Assembly (NCBI RefSeq): GCF_000015565.1
Contig: NC_008786.1
Span: 1,426,001 to 1,490,000, forward strand
Direction: 5' to 3'
Source: Verminephrobacter eiseniae EF01-2
Lineage (GTDB): Bacteria; Pseudomonadota; Gammaproteobacteria; Burkholderiales; Burkholderiaceae_C
Length of the DNA: 64,000 bases
The notes beneath the pieces were generated by a model. It was given only the letters and a program-made list of their open reading frames with translations, made no database searches and was not told where the DNA came from. Positions 1 to 8,823 of the stretch are shown here, in pieces. The position numbers and the translations under genes are program-made. Within the stretch, counting starts at the first letter, position 1. Every line of letters starts with the position of its first letter.

Positions 1-333
1 GGAGCGCACCATGCGCGCCATCTTGTTGGCCTCATCGCCCATGCGCTCCAGGTTGGCCGTGGCCTTGGAGATGGCCAGCAGCAGGCGCAGATCGCGCGCG
101 GTGGGCTGTCTGCGGGCGATGATCGAGGACAGCTCCTGGTCGATCTCGACCTCCATCGCGTTCACCCGGGCTTCGATGACGCCGACGGTTTCCACGGCCT
201 CCAGGCTGAACTGCGACAGCGCATATACCGCCTGGCGGATCTGCGATTCCACCAGGCCGCCCATTTCCATCACCCGGGCCGAGACGCTGTTGAGTTCGCT
301 GTCGAACTGCGACGAAAGATGTTTATCGGGCAT
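1..333 (-). CDS. phoU: PhoU, phosphate uptake regulator (partial, C-terminus outside window)
   Basis: Only the first 111 residues are present because the gene runs off the left edge. PhoU is a cytoplasmic three-helix-bundle protein that restrains the PhoR/PhoB response and modulates the Pst transporter when phosphate is plentiful. The visible part starts MPDKHLSSQFDSEL and carries the helical repeat with the family sequence ...LERMGDEANKMARM, which is part of the metal-binding motif. The ATG follows the pstB stop codon by 10 bases, so it is the last gene of the pstSCAB-phoU operon read leftward. The assignment rests on sequence and context together. Confidence 0.93.
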   Translation of the reverse strand, partial: MPDKHLSSQFDSELNSVSARVMEMGGLVESQIRQAVYALSQFSLEAVETVGVIEARVNAMEVEIDQELSSIIARRQPTARDLRLLLAISKATANLERMGDEANKMARMVRS

Positions 334-343
334 CTGCTGCTCC

Positions 344-1129
344 TTAGCCGAAACGGCCGGTGATGTAGTCTTCGGTTTCCTTGCGCTCGGGCTTGAAGAA
401 GATCTGCTCGGTGGCGCCGAATTCGATCATCTCGCCGAGGTACATGTAGGCGGTGTAGTCGCTGCAGCGGGCCGCCTGCTGCATGTTGTGCGTCACGATG
501 GCAATCGTGTAGTCGTGCTTGAGCTCGTCGATCAACTCCTCGATCTTGGCCGTGGACAGCGGATCGAGCGCCGAAGTAGGCTCATCGAGCAGCAGCACCG
601 AGGGCTTGACGGCCACACTGCGGGCGATGCACAGGCGCTGTTGTTGGCCGCCGGACAGTGACAGGCCGCTCTGGCTGAGCTTGTCCTTGACCTCGGACCA
701 CAGGGCGGCCTTGGACAGCGCCCATTCCACGCGGTCATCCATTTGGCCCTTGCTCAGCGTCTCGTAGAGCCGCACGCCAAAGGCGATGTTGTCGTAGATC
801 GACATCGGAAACGGCGTGGGCTTTTGGAACACCATGCCAATGCGCGCGCGCAGCAGGTTGATGTCCTGCCGCGGGTCCAGGATCTCCTGTCCGTAAAAGC
901 GGATGCTGCCCTCGGCGCGTTGCCCGGGGTACAGGCTGTACATGCGGTTGAGCGTGCGCAGCAGGGTCGATTTGCCGCAACCCGAGGGGCCGATGAAGGC
1001 CGTCACCTTGTGCTCGGCAATGTTCAGGCTGACATCGCGCAGGCCCTGGAACTTGCCATAGAAGAAATTCAGATGGCTCAATTCCAGCGCATTGGCGGCG
1101 GCGGTGATGGTGGTGGCGGGGTTCATCAT
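344..1129 (-). CDS. pstB: PstB, phosphate ABC transporter ATP-binding protein
   Basis: ATPase that powers the high-affinity Pi importer on the cytoplasmic face of the inner membrane. The 261 residues contain Walker [10 protein letters not shown], a Q-loop ([15 protein letters not shown]), the ABC signature LSGGQQQR and Walker [14 protein letters not shown]. The PTPFP sequence after the Q-loop is typical of PstB rather than other ABC ATPases. The first two codons are both ATG, so the start could be one codon later. It lies 36 bases after pstA and 10 before phoU, in the usual pst order. Confidence 0.96.
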   Translation of the reverse strand: MMNPATTITAAANALELSHLNFFYGKFQGLRDVSLNIAEHKVTAFIGPSGCGKSTLLRTLNRMYSLYPGQRAEGSIRFYGQEILDPRQDINLLRARIGMVFQKPTPFPMSIYDNIAFGVRLYETLSKGQMDDRVEWALSKAALWSEVKDKLSQSGLSLSGGQQQRLCIARSVAVKPSVLLLDEPTSALDPLSTAKIEELIDELKHDYTIAIVTHNMQQAARCSDYTAYMYLGEMIEFGATEQIFFKPERKETEDYITGRFG

Positions 1130-1165
1130 CGAATCCTGAAATGGGAGGCTGCCGGTCCGGCCCTG

Positions 1166-2020
1166 TCAGGCACGGTTCTTCTCACGCAGGAACACCCGGG
1201 CCACGATGTTCAGAATCAGCACCGACAGCGTGATCAGCAGCGCCCCGCCCCAGGCCAGCCGCACCCAGTTCGGGTAGGGGCTGAGGGCAAACTGGAAGAT
1301 CACCACCGGCAGGTTCGCCATGGGGGCGCCCATGTTGGTGCTGAAGAACTGGTTGTTCAGCGCGGTAAACAGCATCGGCGCGGTCTCGCCGCTGATGCGC
1401 GCCACGGCCAGCAGCAGGCCGGTCATCACCCCGCTGCGCGCAGCGCGCAGCGTGACCATGGTCGAGACCTTCCAGCGCGGCGCACCGAGTGCAAAAGCCG
1501 CTTCACGCAGGCTGCCGGGCACCAGGCGCAGCATGTTCTCGGTGGTGCGCACCACCACCGGCACGGCGATCAGCGACAGCGCCAGACTGCCGGCCCAACC
1601 CGAGAATTTGCCGACCGTGGCCACGGCAATCGCGTAGACGAACAGGCCCAGAACGATAGAGGGGGCCGACAGCATGACATCGGTGACAAAGCGGGTCAGT
1701 TCGGCGGTTTTGCTCTGGTCGCCGTATTCGGCCAGGTACACGCCGGCCAGCACGCCCACGGGGGTCGAGACCAGCACGGTAAAGCCCACGATCATCAGGC
1801 TGCCGACGATGGCATTGGCCAGGCCGCCGCCTTCGGAGCCGGGCGCCGGGGTCGACTGGGTGAACATGTTCCAGTCGAGTGCGGCAAAGCCGTTGGCCAG
1901 CAGCACGCTCAGAATCCACAGCAGCACGAACAGACCCAGCACCATCGCGCCCAGCGACAGGGTCAGACCGATGGCATTCGAGCGCCGGCGTTTTTTGTAC
2001 AGGGATTGGTTGCGTTCCAT
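1166..2020 (-). CDS. pstA: PstA, phosphate ABC transporter permease
   Basis: Inner-membrane subunit of the Pst phosphate importer, 284 residues, with about six hydrophobic segments. The cytoplasmic coupling loop that contacts PstB is visible as the stretch around REAAFALGAPRWKVSTMV. The N-terminus is short and basic (MERNQSLYKKRRR) before the first membrane span, consistent with inside-positive topology. Sixteen bases separate it from the pstC stop codon, so it is co-transcribed with pstC and pstB. Confidence 0.95.
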   Translation of the reverse strand: MERNQSLYKKRRRSNAIGLTLSLGAMVLGLFVLLWILSVLLANGFAALDWNMFTQSTPAPGSEGGGLANAIVGSLMIVGFTVLVSTPVGVLAGVYLAEYGDQSKTAELTRFVTDVMLSAPSIVLGLFVYAIAVATVGKFSGWAGSLALSLIAVPVVVRTTENMLRLVPGSLREAAFALGAPRWKVSTMVTLRAARSGVMTGLLLAVARISGETAPMLFTALNNQFFSTNMGAPMANLPVVIFQFALSPYPNWVRLAWGGALLITLSVLILNIVARVFLREKNRA

Positions 2021-2036
2021 CGGTCGGCCCTCCGGT

Positions 2037-3053
2037 TCACAGGCCCTTGGCCTTTTCGGCGCGCATCATCATCAGCTTGGCGGCCGACAGCACCACGAAG
2101 GTGATCACGAACAGCAAAAAGCCCAGCGCGAACAGCGTGGACAGGTGAAAGTCTGCCGCCTCGCCAAACTCGTTGGCCAGCGTCGAGGCGATCGAGGTGC
2201 CGGGCGAGAACAACGAAGTGGGCATGCGGTTGGCATTGCCGATCACGAAGGTCACCGCCATGGTCTCGCCGAGCGCGCGGCCCAGTCCCAGCATGATCCC
2301 GCCGACGACCCCCTTCTGGGTGTAGGGCAGTACCACGCGGCGCACCACCTCCCAGGTGGTGCAGCCCAGGCCGTAGGCGGACTCGCGCAGGATGGGCGGG
2401 ACGATCTCGAACACATCGCGCATCACGGCGGCGATGAAAGGCAGCACCATGAATGCGAGCACGATGCCGGCCGCCAGGATGCCGAAACCGTTGGTGCTGC
2501 CGCCAAACAGAAAACCGATCAGCGGCATGGTTCCGAGCAGCTTTTGCATCGGCATCTGGAAGTAGTCGGCAAACAGCGGGGCAAACACGAACAGGCCGAA
2601 CATGCCGTAGATGATCGAAGGCACCGCCGCCAGCAGTTCCACGGCCGTGCCCAGCGGGCGCCGCAGCCATACCGGGCAGGTTTCGGTCAGGAACAAGGCG
2701 ATGCCGAAGGCCAGCGGCACGGCGATCAGCAGCGCAATGCCGGCACTGACCAGGGTGCCGACGATGGCGATCGCGGCACCGAATTCTTCATTGACGATGT
2801 CCCATTCCACGCGCCAGCCAAATTGGATGCCGAACTTGTGAAACGACGGCCAAGCGTAGACGAAGAGCGAGACGATGATGCCCAGCAACGCCGCCAGCAC
2901 CAGCAGCGACAGACTCTGCGTCAGCCGATGGAACACCATGTCCTGCAAGCGCTGCCGCCTGGCAATCGATGCCATGGCCATGGCCTTGGTCGGCGCATCG
3001 CCGGCCTCGATCACGGACAGGGGTTGCGGATTCATCGTGGTTCCGAGGCCCAT
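2037..3053 (-). CDS. pstC: PstC, phosphate ABC transporter permease
   Basis: Second inner-membrane permease of the Pst system, 338 residues, pairing with PstA. The permease signature loop is seen around [20 protein letters not shown], and there are about six membrane spans after a hydrophilic N-terminus of roughly 45 residues. The ATG at 3053 has an AGGGAG-like ribosome site just upstream; an internal ATG (MNPQPLS, 3035) is an alternative. It is separated from pstS by about 90 bases that hold a strong hairpin. Confidence 0.95.
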   Translation of the reverse strand: MGLGTTMNPQPLSVIEAGDAPTKAMAMASIARRQRLQDMVFHRLTQSLSLLVLAALLGIIVSLFVYAWPSFHKFGIQFGWRVEWDIVNEEFGAAIAIVGTLVSAGIALLIAVPLAFGIALFLTETCPVWLRRPLGTAVELLAAVPSIIYGMFGLFVFAPLFADYFQMPMQKLLGTMPLIGFLFGGSTNGFGILAAGIVLAFMVLPFIAAVMRDVFEIVPPILRESAYGLGCTTWEVVRRVVLPYTQKGVVGGIMLGLGRALGETMAVTFVIGNANRMPTSLFSPGTSIASTLANEFGEAADFHLSTLFALGFLLFVITFVVLSAAKLMMMRAEKAKGL

Positions 3054-3083
3054 GGGGACTCCCTGAAAGGCCGGCCGAGCCGG

Positions 3084-3112
3084 CGTCCGTCGGCCAGAGC
3101 GACCGACGGACG
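3084..3112 (-). promoter_or_regulatory. Hairpin between pstS and pstC
   Basis: A 10-bp perfect stem (CGTCCGTCGG pairing with CCGACGGACG) with a 9-base loop lies in the gap between pstS and pstC. It has no T-run on the leftward strand, so it is not a standard terminator. In binding-protein-first ABC operons such structures usually protect the upstream mRNA or reduce read-through, giving more binding protein than permease. The function here is inferred only from position. Confidence 0.45.
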
Positions 3113-3145
3113 GCAGCGGGGGGCGATCGACTATATCGGTAAAGG

Positions 3146-4183
3146 TTACTTCTTGATCTGCGACCAGACTTTGGCGCCAATTTCGGCGGTCAGGCGGTCA
3201 GGCAGCGGCACATAGTCCAACTCCGCCGCCATGCCCTTGCCGTTCTTGAAAGCCCACTCGAAGAACTTCAACACCTCGGCGGACTGCGCCTTGTCGGCCG
3301 GGTCCTTGTACATCAGGATGAACGAGGCCGTGCTCACCGGCCAACTGTCGGCGCCCTTGGCGTTGACCATCGAGATGCCCATGCCCGGCACGCTGAACCA
3401 GTCGGCACTGGCCGCAGCCGACGCAAAGGTCTTGTCGTCCGGGTTGACATACTTGCCGTCGGCATTTTGCAGTTGCAGGTAGTTCATATTGTTCTTCTTG
3501 ACGTAAGCGTACTCGACATAACCCACGGCGCCTTTGACGCGCGTCACATTTGCGGCCACGCCCTCGTTGCCCTTGCCGCCCACCGAAGAGGCTGCGGGCC
3601 ACTTGACGGCCGCCCCCTTGCCCACCTGATCGGCCCATTCCTTGCTGACCGAAGTCAGGTAGTCGGTCCAGTTGAACGTGGTGCCGGAGCCATCGGCGCG
3701 GTGCACGACGGTGATGCCCTGATCCGGCAGCGCCTTGCCGGGATTGAGGGCGGCCAGCTTGGCGTCATTCCACTTGCTGATCTTGCCCAGGAACACCTCG
3801 GCCAGCACCGGGCCGGTGACGCGCAACTCGCCCGGCTTGAAGCCTTCGAGGTTGATCACGGGCACGGTGCCGCCAATGATCGCGGGGAACTGCACCATGC
3901 CGTCTTTTTCCAGATCGGCCCCGGACAGTGGCGCATCCGTGGCGCCGAAGGCCACGGTTTTGGCGCGGATCTGGCGAATGCCGCCCGACGAGCCTATCGA
4001 TTGATAGTTCAGTCCGATGCCGGTTTCCTTTTTGTAGGCTTCAGCCCATTTGGCGTACATCGGGAACGGGAAGGTCGCGCCTGCGCCCGTGATGTCCGCT
4101 GCCAAGGCCGTGCCGACGGCGCTGCTGGCCAATGTGACGGCAATGACGGCAACGGTTTTGAAAAATATGCGTTCGGGTTTCAT
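3146..4183 (-). CDS. pstS: PstS, periplasmic phosphate-binding protein
   Basis: Captures phosphate in the periplasm and hands it to PstCA. The 345-residue protein begins [19 protein letters not shown], a signal peptide ending near ...GTALA, and the mature part opens with [18 protein letters not shown], the typical PstS N-terminus. Other phosphate-contact regions are visible (SGGIRQ, and [15 protein letters not shown]). I chose the ATG at 4183 because it gives the signal peptide directly and has an AAAGG ribosome site; an upstream in-frame extension has no support. It is the first gene of the pst operon and lies 53 bases downstream of a Pho-box-like sequence. Confidence 0.96.
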   Translation of the reverse strand: MKPERIFFKTVAVIAVTLASSAVGTALAADITGAGATFPFPMYAKWAEAYKKETGIGLNYQSIGSSGGIRQIRAKTVAFGATDAPLSGADLEKDGMVQFPAIIGGTVPVINLEGFKPGELRVTGPVLAEVFLGKISKWNDAKLAALNPGKALPDQGITVVHRADGSGTTFNWTDYLTSVSKEWADQVGKGAAVKWPAASSVGGKGNEGVAANVTRVKGAVGYVEYAYVKKNNMNYLQLQNADGKYVNPDDKTFASAAASADWFSVPGMGISMVNAKGADSWPVSTASFILMYKDPADKAQSAEVLKFFEWAFKNGKGMAAELDYVPLPDRLTAEIGAKVWSQIKK

Positions 4184-4236
4184 CAAATACCTTTCGACTG
4201 GAATGAACGGGACAGGGCAGACTCTAGGCGCGGATG

Positions 4237-4254
4237 ATGACAATTCGGTGACTG
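4237..4254 (-). promoter_or_regulatory. Pho box upstream of pstS
   Basis: On the minus strand the 18 bases read CAGTCAC-CGAA-TTGTCAT. This is two seven-base half-sites separated by four bases, with the GTCA cores 11 bases apart, the spacing of the PhoB site (known consensus CTGTCAT-N4-CTGTCAT). It ends 53 bases before the pstS start codon, where a PhoB-activated promoter is expected. The match is by eye; the first half-site deviates by AG in place of TG. Confidence 0.7.
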
Positions 4255-4307
4255 TAGGGCCAAGGCCCCCGCGCCGTCGTCCGCATGGCGCTGACTCGTC
4301 ACCGATC

Positions 4308-4325
4308 CTGTCACCGATCTGTCAT
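4308..4325 (+). promoter_or_regulatory. Pho box upstream of ppx
   Basis: The 18 bases CTGTCAC-CGAT-CTGTCAT match the PhoB consensus almost perfectly in both half-sites, with GTCA cores 11 bases apart. A third GTCAC core starts at 4298, 12 bases upstream of the first, so the array may hold three half-sites. The site points toward ppx, whose ATG is 95 bases downstream. Together with the minus-strand box at 4237-4254 it makes the pstS-ppx gap a divergent PhoB-controlled region. Confidence 0.75.
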
Positions 4326-4420
4326 GAAGCGGGCACACAGTGTCGGCCCGGCCCACGGTACGATCCGCCCCCCTGCTTCCGATTTCCTGTTTCCAACTTC
4401 CCGGTCCCCGGCAGTACAAC

Positions 4421-5902
4421 ATGCGCAATGGCACCCGTCTGGCCGCAGTCGACCTCGGCTCCAACAGTTTTCGCCTGGAAATCGGGCGCTATGAGTTTGG
4501 CCACATACAACGGGTGGAGTACCTCAAGGAGACCGTGCGCCTGGGCAACGGTCTCGACGAAGACCAGCAACTGACGCGCGCCGCCATGGAGCGCGGCTGG
4601 GCCTGCCTGGCGCGGTTTGGCGAGCGGCTGGCCGGTTTCCCCCGGGCCCAGGTGCGGGCCGTGGCCACGCAGACCTTGCGCGAGGCACGCAACCGGGAGG
4701 AATTCCTGTCCCGTGGCAGCGCGGTGCTGGCCTACCCGATCGACGTGGTCTCCGGCGCCGAAGAAGCGCGGCTGATCTACCAGGGCGTGGCCCGGCTGCT
4801 GCCGCAATCGGACGAGCGGCGGCTGGTCGTCGATATCGGCGGGCGCTCCACCGAGTTGATTCTGGGCCAGCAGTTCAGCCCGCAGGCCGTGGCTTCCTAC
4901 CAAGTGGGCAGCGTCGCATGGTCGCAGCGCTACTTTGCCGGCGGCGCGTTCAGCGCCTCGGCCTTTCTGGCGGCCGAGATCGCGGCCAAGGCGGTGCTCG
5001 ATGAAGCACTGGGAACCTTCAGGCCGCAGACCTGGGAGCGGGCCTACGGCTCCTCGGGAACGGTCGGCGCGGTGGGGGGCATGCTCGCCGCATCGGGGGT
5101 GGGGGCCGAGGGCCAGATCACCCGTGCCGGCCTGAACTGGCTGCACGAGCGCATGTTGCGCGCGCAGAGCGCCGATCGGCTGCGCATCGAAGGGCTCAAG
5201 GAAGAGCGGCGTGCCGTCATCGGCGGCGGCATCAGCGTGCTGCGCGCGGTGTTCGACCTGCTGGACATCGACGTGCTGCATGTCGCCCAGGGCGCGCTGC
5301 GCCAAGGCGCGCTGTATGACCTGCTCGATCGCGAGCAACCGGAGACCGACCTGCGCAGCAGCACCGTCAACGGACTGATGCAGCGGTTTGGCGTCGATGC
5401 GGAGCACGCGCAGCGGGTGGCGCGCACGGCCTGTGCGCTGTTCGAGCTGGCCGCGCCGGCCGGCAGCGAGCGTGCTGCGCGCAAGCTCGACTGGGCGGCC
5501 CGGCTGCATGAGATCGGCTGCCGCATATCGCACAGCGACTACCACCGCCACGGCGCCTACATCCTGGACAACACCGACGCCGCCGGCTTTGCCATGCCCG
5601 AACTGCATCGCCTGGGCATGCTGGTGCAAAGCCAGCGCGGCAAGGTGCGCAAACTGGGGGCCGACCTGGACGAGCCGATCTTCGCGCTGCAACTGCTGAG
5701 TCTGCGGCTGGCGGTGATCCTGTGCCATGCCAGGCGCGACCCCGACCGCAGCGGCCTGCTGCTGCGCCGCCAGGGCCAGCGCTTCGACCTCAGCGCCCGC
5801 CCGGGCTGGGCCAGCGCCTACCCGCAGTCTGCGCATCTGCTGCGCGAGGAGGTGCTGGCCTGGCAGAAGACGCCCTGGGAATTGGTGCTGGACCTGCCGT
5901 GA
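4421..5902 (+). CDS. ppx: Exopolyphosphatase, Ppx/GppA family
   Basis: Hydrolyses terminal phosphate from polyphosphate chains, or pppGpp in the GppA branch. The 493-residue protein starts MRNGTRLAAVDLGSNSFRLE; this and the later VVDIGGRSTELILG are the two phosphate-binding loops of the ASKHA fold. A C-terminal HD-like helical part follows (ARLHEIGCRISHSDYHRHG). The ATG at 4421 is chosen because the family motif begins about ten residues later; an upstream in-frame extension is non-homologous. It is transcribed away from pstS and has a Pho box 95 bases upstream. Ppx rather than GppA is inferred from length and context. Confidence 0.93.
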   Translation: MRNGTRLAAVDLGSNSFRLEIGRYEFGHIQRVEYLKETVRLGNGLDEDQQLTRAAMERGWACLARFGERLAGFPRAQVRAVATQTLREARNREEFLSRGSAVLAYPIDVVSGAEEARLIYQGVARLLPQSDERRLVVDIGGRSTELILGQQFSPQAVASYQVGSVAWSQRYFAGGAFSASAFLAAEIAAKAVLDEALGTFRPQTWERAYGSSGTVGAVGGMLAASGVGAEGQITRAGLNWLHERMLRAQSADRLRIEGLKEERRAVIGGGISVLRAVFDLLDIDVLHVAQGALRQGALYDLLDREQPETDLRSSTVNGLMQRFGVDAEHAQRVARTACALFELAAPAGSERAARKLDWAARLHEIGCRISHSDYHRHGAYILDNTDAAGFAMPELHRLGMLVQSQRGKVRKLGADLDEPIFALQLLSLRLAVILCHARRDPDRSGLLLRRQGQRFDLSARPGWASAYPQSAHLLREEVLAWQKTPWELVLDLP

Positions 5903-5960
5903 ACGGCCCCCGGCATCCCCGCCGATATCCCGCCGATACCCCGCAGGCAGGCCGCCGGCG

Positions 5961-6425
5961 CTACAAAAACTCGGGCGACTGGACCACCAGCAGCACCGCC
6001 TGGCCGTGGTCGAGCCGCTGGCGCTGGCGCAGCCACCACACGGCGCCCTTGCGCACCGCGCATTGCGGCGCTGGAATCGCCAAGAGCCGGGCAATGGTTT
6101 GCCCGAGCACCGGCTGATGCCCGACGATCAGCACCGCGCCTTTGGCCTCTGGCCACTGGGCCAGTTCCAGCAGATCCTGGGGCGTGCCGCCGGGCAGCAG
6201 TTCGGCGCGCCGCTTGAACTTGCGCCCCAACGCGCTGGCGGTCTGTTCGGCCCGACGCGCCGGGCTGGCCAGCACCCGCAGGCCCTCGGGCAGTTGCCGG
6301 TCGAGCCATGCCGCCATGCGCGCCGCCTGCTTTTCGCCCTTGGCCGTCAGCGCCCGGGCCAGGTCGTCGCTGCCGTCCCCGGCCTCTTGCGCCTCGGCGT
6401 GGCGCCACAGGATCAAGTCCATCAT
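5961..6425 (-). CDS. sixA: SixA-type phosphohistidine phosphatase
   Basis: Small cytoplasmic histidine phosphatase of 154 residues. The phosphoglycerate-mutase-like catalytic motif LWRHAEA lies within the first 12 residues, the conserved arginine is in ASPARRAEQTA, and the second catalytic histidine is in LIVGHQPVLG. SixA in E. coli dephosphorylates phosphohistidine on phosphotransfer proteins; the target here is unknown. The start ATG overlaps the TGA of ppk (ATGA), so the two are translationally coupled. ppk-sixA adjacency is frequent in Burkholderiales and suggests a link to phosphate metabolism. Confidence 0.9.
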   Translation of the reverse strand: MMDLILWRHAEAQEAGDGSDDLARALTAKGEKQAARMAAWLDRQLPEGLRVLASPARRAEQTASALGRKFKRRAELLPGGTPQDLLELAQWPEAKGAVLIVGHQPVLGQTIARLLAIPAPQCAVRKGAVWWLRQRQRLDHGQAVLLVVQSPEFL

Positions 6426-8575
6426 GGCGCCCCTGGCCGGCGACCGGAACCGGCGCCGCCGGGGCCGTAGCGGAGCATCAACGCCGCTTGGGCGCCCAGG
6501 CCGTCCACCGGGCGCGGCGCAGCGGCGTAACTGCCGTCGGCGTTCAATGTCCAGGCATCCCGGTCATCATGCAGATAGGCCACCAGACATTCGTCGATGA
6601 TCTGCTGGCGCAAGCCCGGGTCGGTCACCGGCCAGGCCAGCTCGACACGGCGCAGCATGTTGCGGTTCATCCAGTCGGCGCTGGACAGATACAGGTCTTC
6701 CTCGCTGCCGGCGCAAAAGTAGAAAACCCGCGTGTGCTCCAGGAATCGGCCAATCACCGAGCGCACGCGGATGTTGTCCGTGACCCCGGGCAGTTGCGCC
6801 GCCAACATGCAGGCGCCGCGCACGATCAGATCGATGCGCGCGCCGCGCTGACCGGCCAGGATCAAGGCCCGCATCAGCGCCTCGTCGGTCAGCGCGTTCA
6901 TCTTGGCGACGATGCGGGCGGCCTCGCCACGGCTGGCGGCCAGTCCGACCCGCTCGATCTTTTCCAGCATGCGGCGCTGCAGGTGAAACGGCGCCAGCAT
7001 CAGCCGGCGCAAATGGGGCGGCCGGTTCTGGCTGGCCAGGTGGTTGAATACGCCGTCCATGTCGGCGGTGAGCGCCTCATCGGCGCTCAGGTAGCTCAGG
7101 TCGGTGTAGAGCCGGGCGGTGCGCATGTTGTAGTTGCCGGTCGCAAGATGCCCGTAACGGCGCAACCGCCGCCCTTCCCGGCGCGTGACCAGCAGCATCT
7201 TGGCGTGCGTCTTGAGCCCCACCACGCCATACACCACCTGGGCGCCGATCGACTCCAGCGCCTCGGCCCAGTTGATGTTGACTTCTTCGTCGAAGCGGGC
7301 TTTGAGCTCGACCACGGCCATCACCTCCTTGCCCCGGCGCACCGCCTCGGTCAGCAGCGCCATCAGCGCCGAGTCGGAGCCGGTGCGGTAGATCGTCTGC
7401 TTGATGGCCAGCACCTGCGGGTCGTTCACCGCTTCGCGCAAGAAGGCCAGCAGGCCGTCGAAGCTCTCGAACGGCTGGTGGATCAGCACATCGCGCTGGC
7501 GCAATTGCGCCATGATCGAGCGGCCGGGCCGTAGCTGGCGCGGCCAGGCGCCATCCCAGGCCGGGAACAGCAAGGCCGGCCGGTTCACCAAGTCCACCAA
7601 CTGCGCCAGGCGCGCCAGGTTCACCGGGCCATGCACCCGGTACAGCGCTGCGGCCGGCAGGTCGAACTGCGCCAGCAGAAAGTCCGACAGGAACGGCGAG
7701 CAGGCCGCAGACACCTCCAGCCGCACGGCCTGCCCGTAGTGGCGATGCTGCAAGCCCTGCCGCAAGGCGGTGCGCAGGTTGCGCACATCTTCTTCGTCGA
7801 GCGCCAGATCGGAATGGCGCGTCACGCGAAACTGCGAAAACTCGGTCACTTCCCGGCCCGGAAACAGCTCTTCCAGATGCGCCCGGATGATGCTCGACAG
7901 GCTCGCGAACAGCGCCTCCTCGGGCGCCACTTTGGCCGGCATGCGCAGCAGACGCGGCAGCGCGCGCGGCACCTTGACGATGGCAATTTCGTTCTTGCGG
8001 CCAAAGGCCGCCTGCGCCTTGAGGCGGACGATGAAGTTCAGCGACTTGTTGGCCACCTGCGGAAACGGATGCGCCGGGTCCAGCCCCACCGGAATCAGCA
8101 GCGGGCGAACCTCGCGGATGAAGGACTCGTGCACCCAGCGTTTTTGCGCCGGGGATCGGTCGGCATGGGTGACGATACGGATGCCATGCCGGGCAAACGC
8201 CGGGAGCAAGACCTCGTTGTACAAGCTGTACTGCCGCGCAACCAGATGCTGGACCTTGGCCGAGAGCGCCTCGAACGAGCGCGTCGTATACAGCCCCTGG
8301 GTCTGCCCCTGCTGCGCGGCCGTGATGTGGGGCGCCGCGCGCACCTCGAAAAACTCGTCCAGGTTGGCTGACACGATGCACAGGTAGCGCAGGCGTTCGA
8401 GCAACGGGATGTCGCTGCGCAGCGCCCAGTCGAAGACGCGCTCATTGAAGGCCAGGATGCTGTGGTCCCGGTCCAGGAACATGGGCTGCCGCCCAGGCGC
8501 CGCAGCCATGCCTGTGGCAGCATCGGACGGCGCACTCTGTAAAGGCACCATATCGGTGGGGGGCAAGGGCAACAT
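6422..8575 (-). CDS. ppk: Polyphosphate kinase 1
   Basis: Makes polyphosphate from ATP, reversibly. The protein has about 717 residues. Seen in order: the N-terminal head domain (DRDHSILAFNERVFDWA), the regions around the two catalytic histidines (GLKTHAKMLLVTRRE and RFLEHTRVFYF), and RLYTDLSYLS. The N-terminus before the MFLDRD stretch is longer than usual, so the true start may be an internal ATG (for example 8551); no start has a strong ribosome site. A Pho-box-like sequence lies 58 bases upstream. It is coupled to sixA downstream. Confidence 0.94.
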   Translation of the reverse strand: MLPLPPTDMVPLQSAPSDAATGMAAAPGRQPMFLDRDHSILAFNERVFDWALRSDIPLLERLRYLCIVSANLDEFFEVRAAPHITAAQQGQTQGLYTTRSFEALSAKVQHLVARQYSLYNEVLLPAFARHGIRIVTHADRSPAQKRWVHESFIREVRPLLIPVGLDPAHPFPQVANKSLNFIVRLKAQAAFGRKNEIAIVKVPRALPRLLRMPAKVAPEEALFASLSSIIRAHLEELFPGREVTEFSQFRVTRHSDLALDEEDVRNLRTALRQGLQHRHYGQAVRLEVSAACSPFLSDFLLAQFDLPAAALYRVHGPVNLARLAQLVDLVNRPALLFPAWDGAWPRQLRPGRSIMAQLRQRDVLIHQPFESFDGLLAFLREAVNDPQVLAIKQTIYRTGSDSALMALLTEAVRRGKEVMAVVELKARFDEEVNINWAEALESIGAQVVYGVVGLKTHAKMLLVTRREGRRLRRYGHLATGNYNMRTARLYTDLSYLSADEALTADMDGVFNHLASQNRPPHLRRLMLAPFHLQRRMLEKIERVGLAASRGEAARIVAKMNALTDEALMRALILAGQRGARIDLIVRGACMLAAQLPGVTDNIRVRSVIGRFLEHTRVFYFCAGSEEDLYLSSADWMNRNMLRRVELAWPVTDPGLRQQIIDECLVAYLHDDRDAWTLNADGSYAAAPRPVDGLGAQAALMLRYGPGGAGSGRRPGAP

Positions 8576-8633
8576 GAATCACGGGCCACGGATGCTTATT
8601 GACCGCAGGATAGCGTCAGTTTCGCGTGTGCAG

Positions 8634-8651
8634 ATGATAAGGCTGTGACAG
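8634..8651 (-). promoter_or_regulatory. Pho-box-like site upstream of ppk
   Basis: On the minus strand the bases read CTGTCAC-AGCC-TTATCAT. The first half-site is close to consensus and the second has TTATCAT for CTGTCAT, with cores again 11 bases apart. It lies 58 bases upstream of the annotated ppk start, nearly the same distance as the box before pstS. The rest of the gap up to 8823 shows no gene. Confidence 0.55.
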
Positions 8652-8823
8652 CATGTGATCTCCAGGTCTGATCTCCACCAGCACACCCGCCCGGACAGCG
8701 CCCGGGCGCCGGATCGTCCGCTCATCGGCGCTCGCCAGCGATTCGATGGCGGCCTGAACCCAACAACCCAACGACCCAACGACCTGAACCGGCCATGGCC
8801 GGCCGCAGAACCGCCGGCCCGGT

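Noticed and set aside
743..3215. Long plus-strand open frames across the pst genes
   Set aside because: They are antisense to pstB, pstA and pstC and are rich in His, Gln, Arg and Gly, as expected of complementary-strand translation.
4298..4325. Relationship of the ppx upstream repeats to the 166-bp element (both contain CGTCACCGATC)
   Set aside because: The shared stretch is only about 11 bases and the rest does not align. The 11-base spacing of half-sites fits Pho boxes instead.
5903..5960. CCCGCCGATA-type short repeat between ppx and sixA
   Set aside because: Only two imperfect units in GC-rich noncoding DNA; no support for a function.
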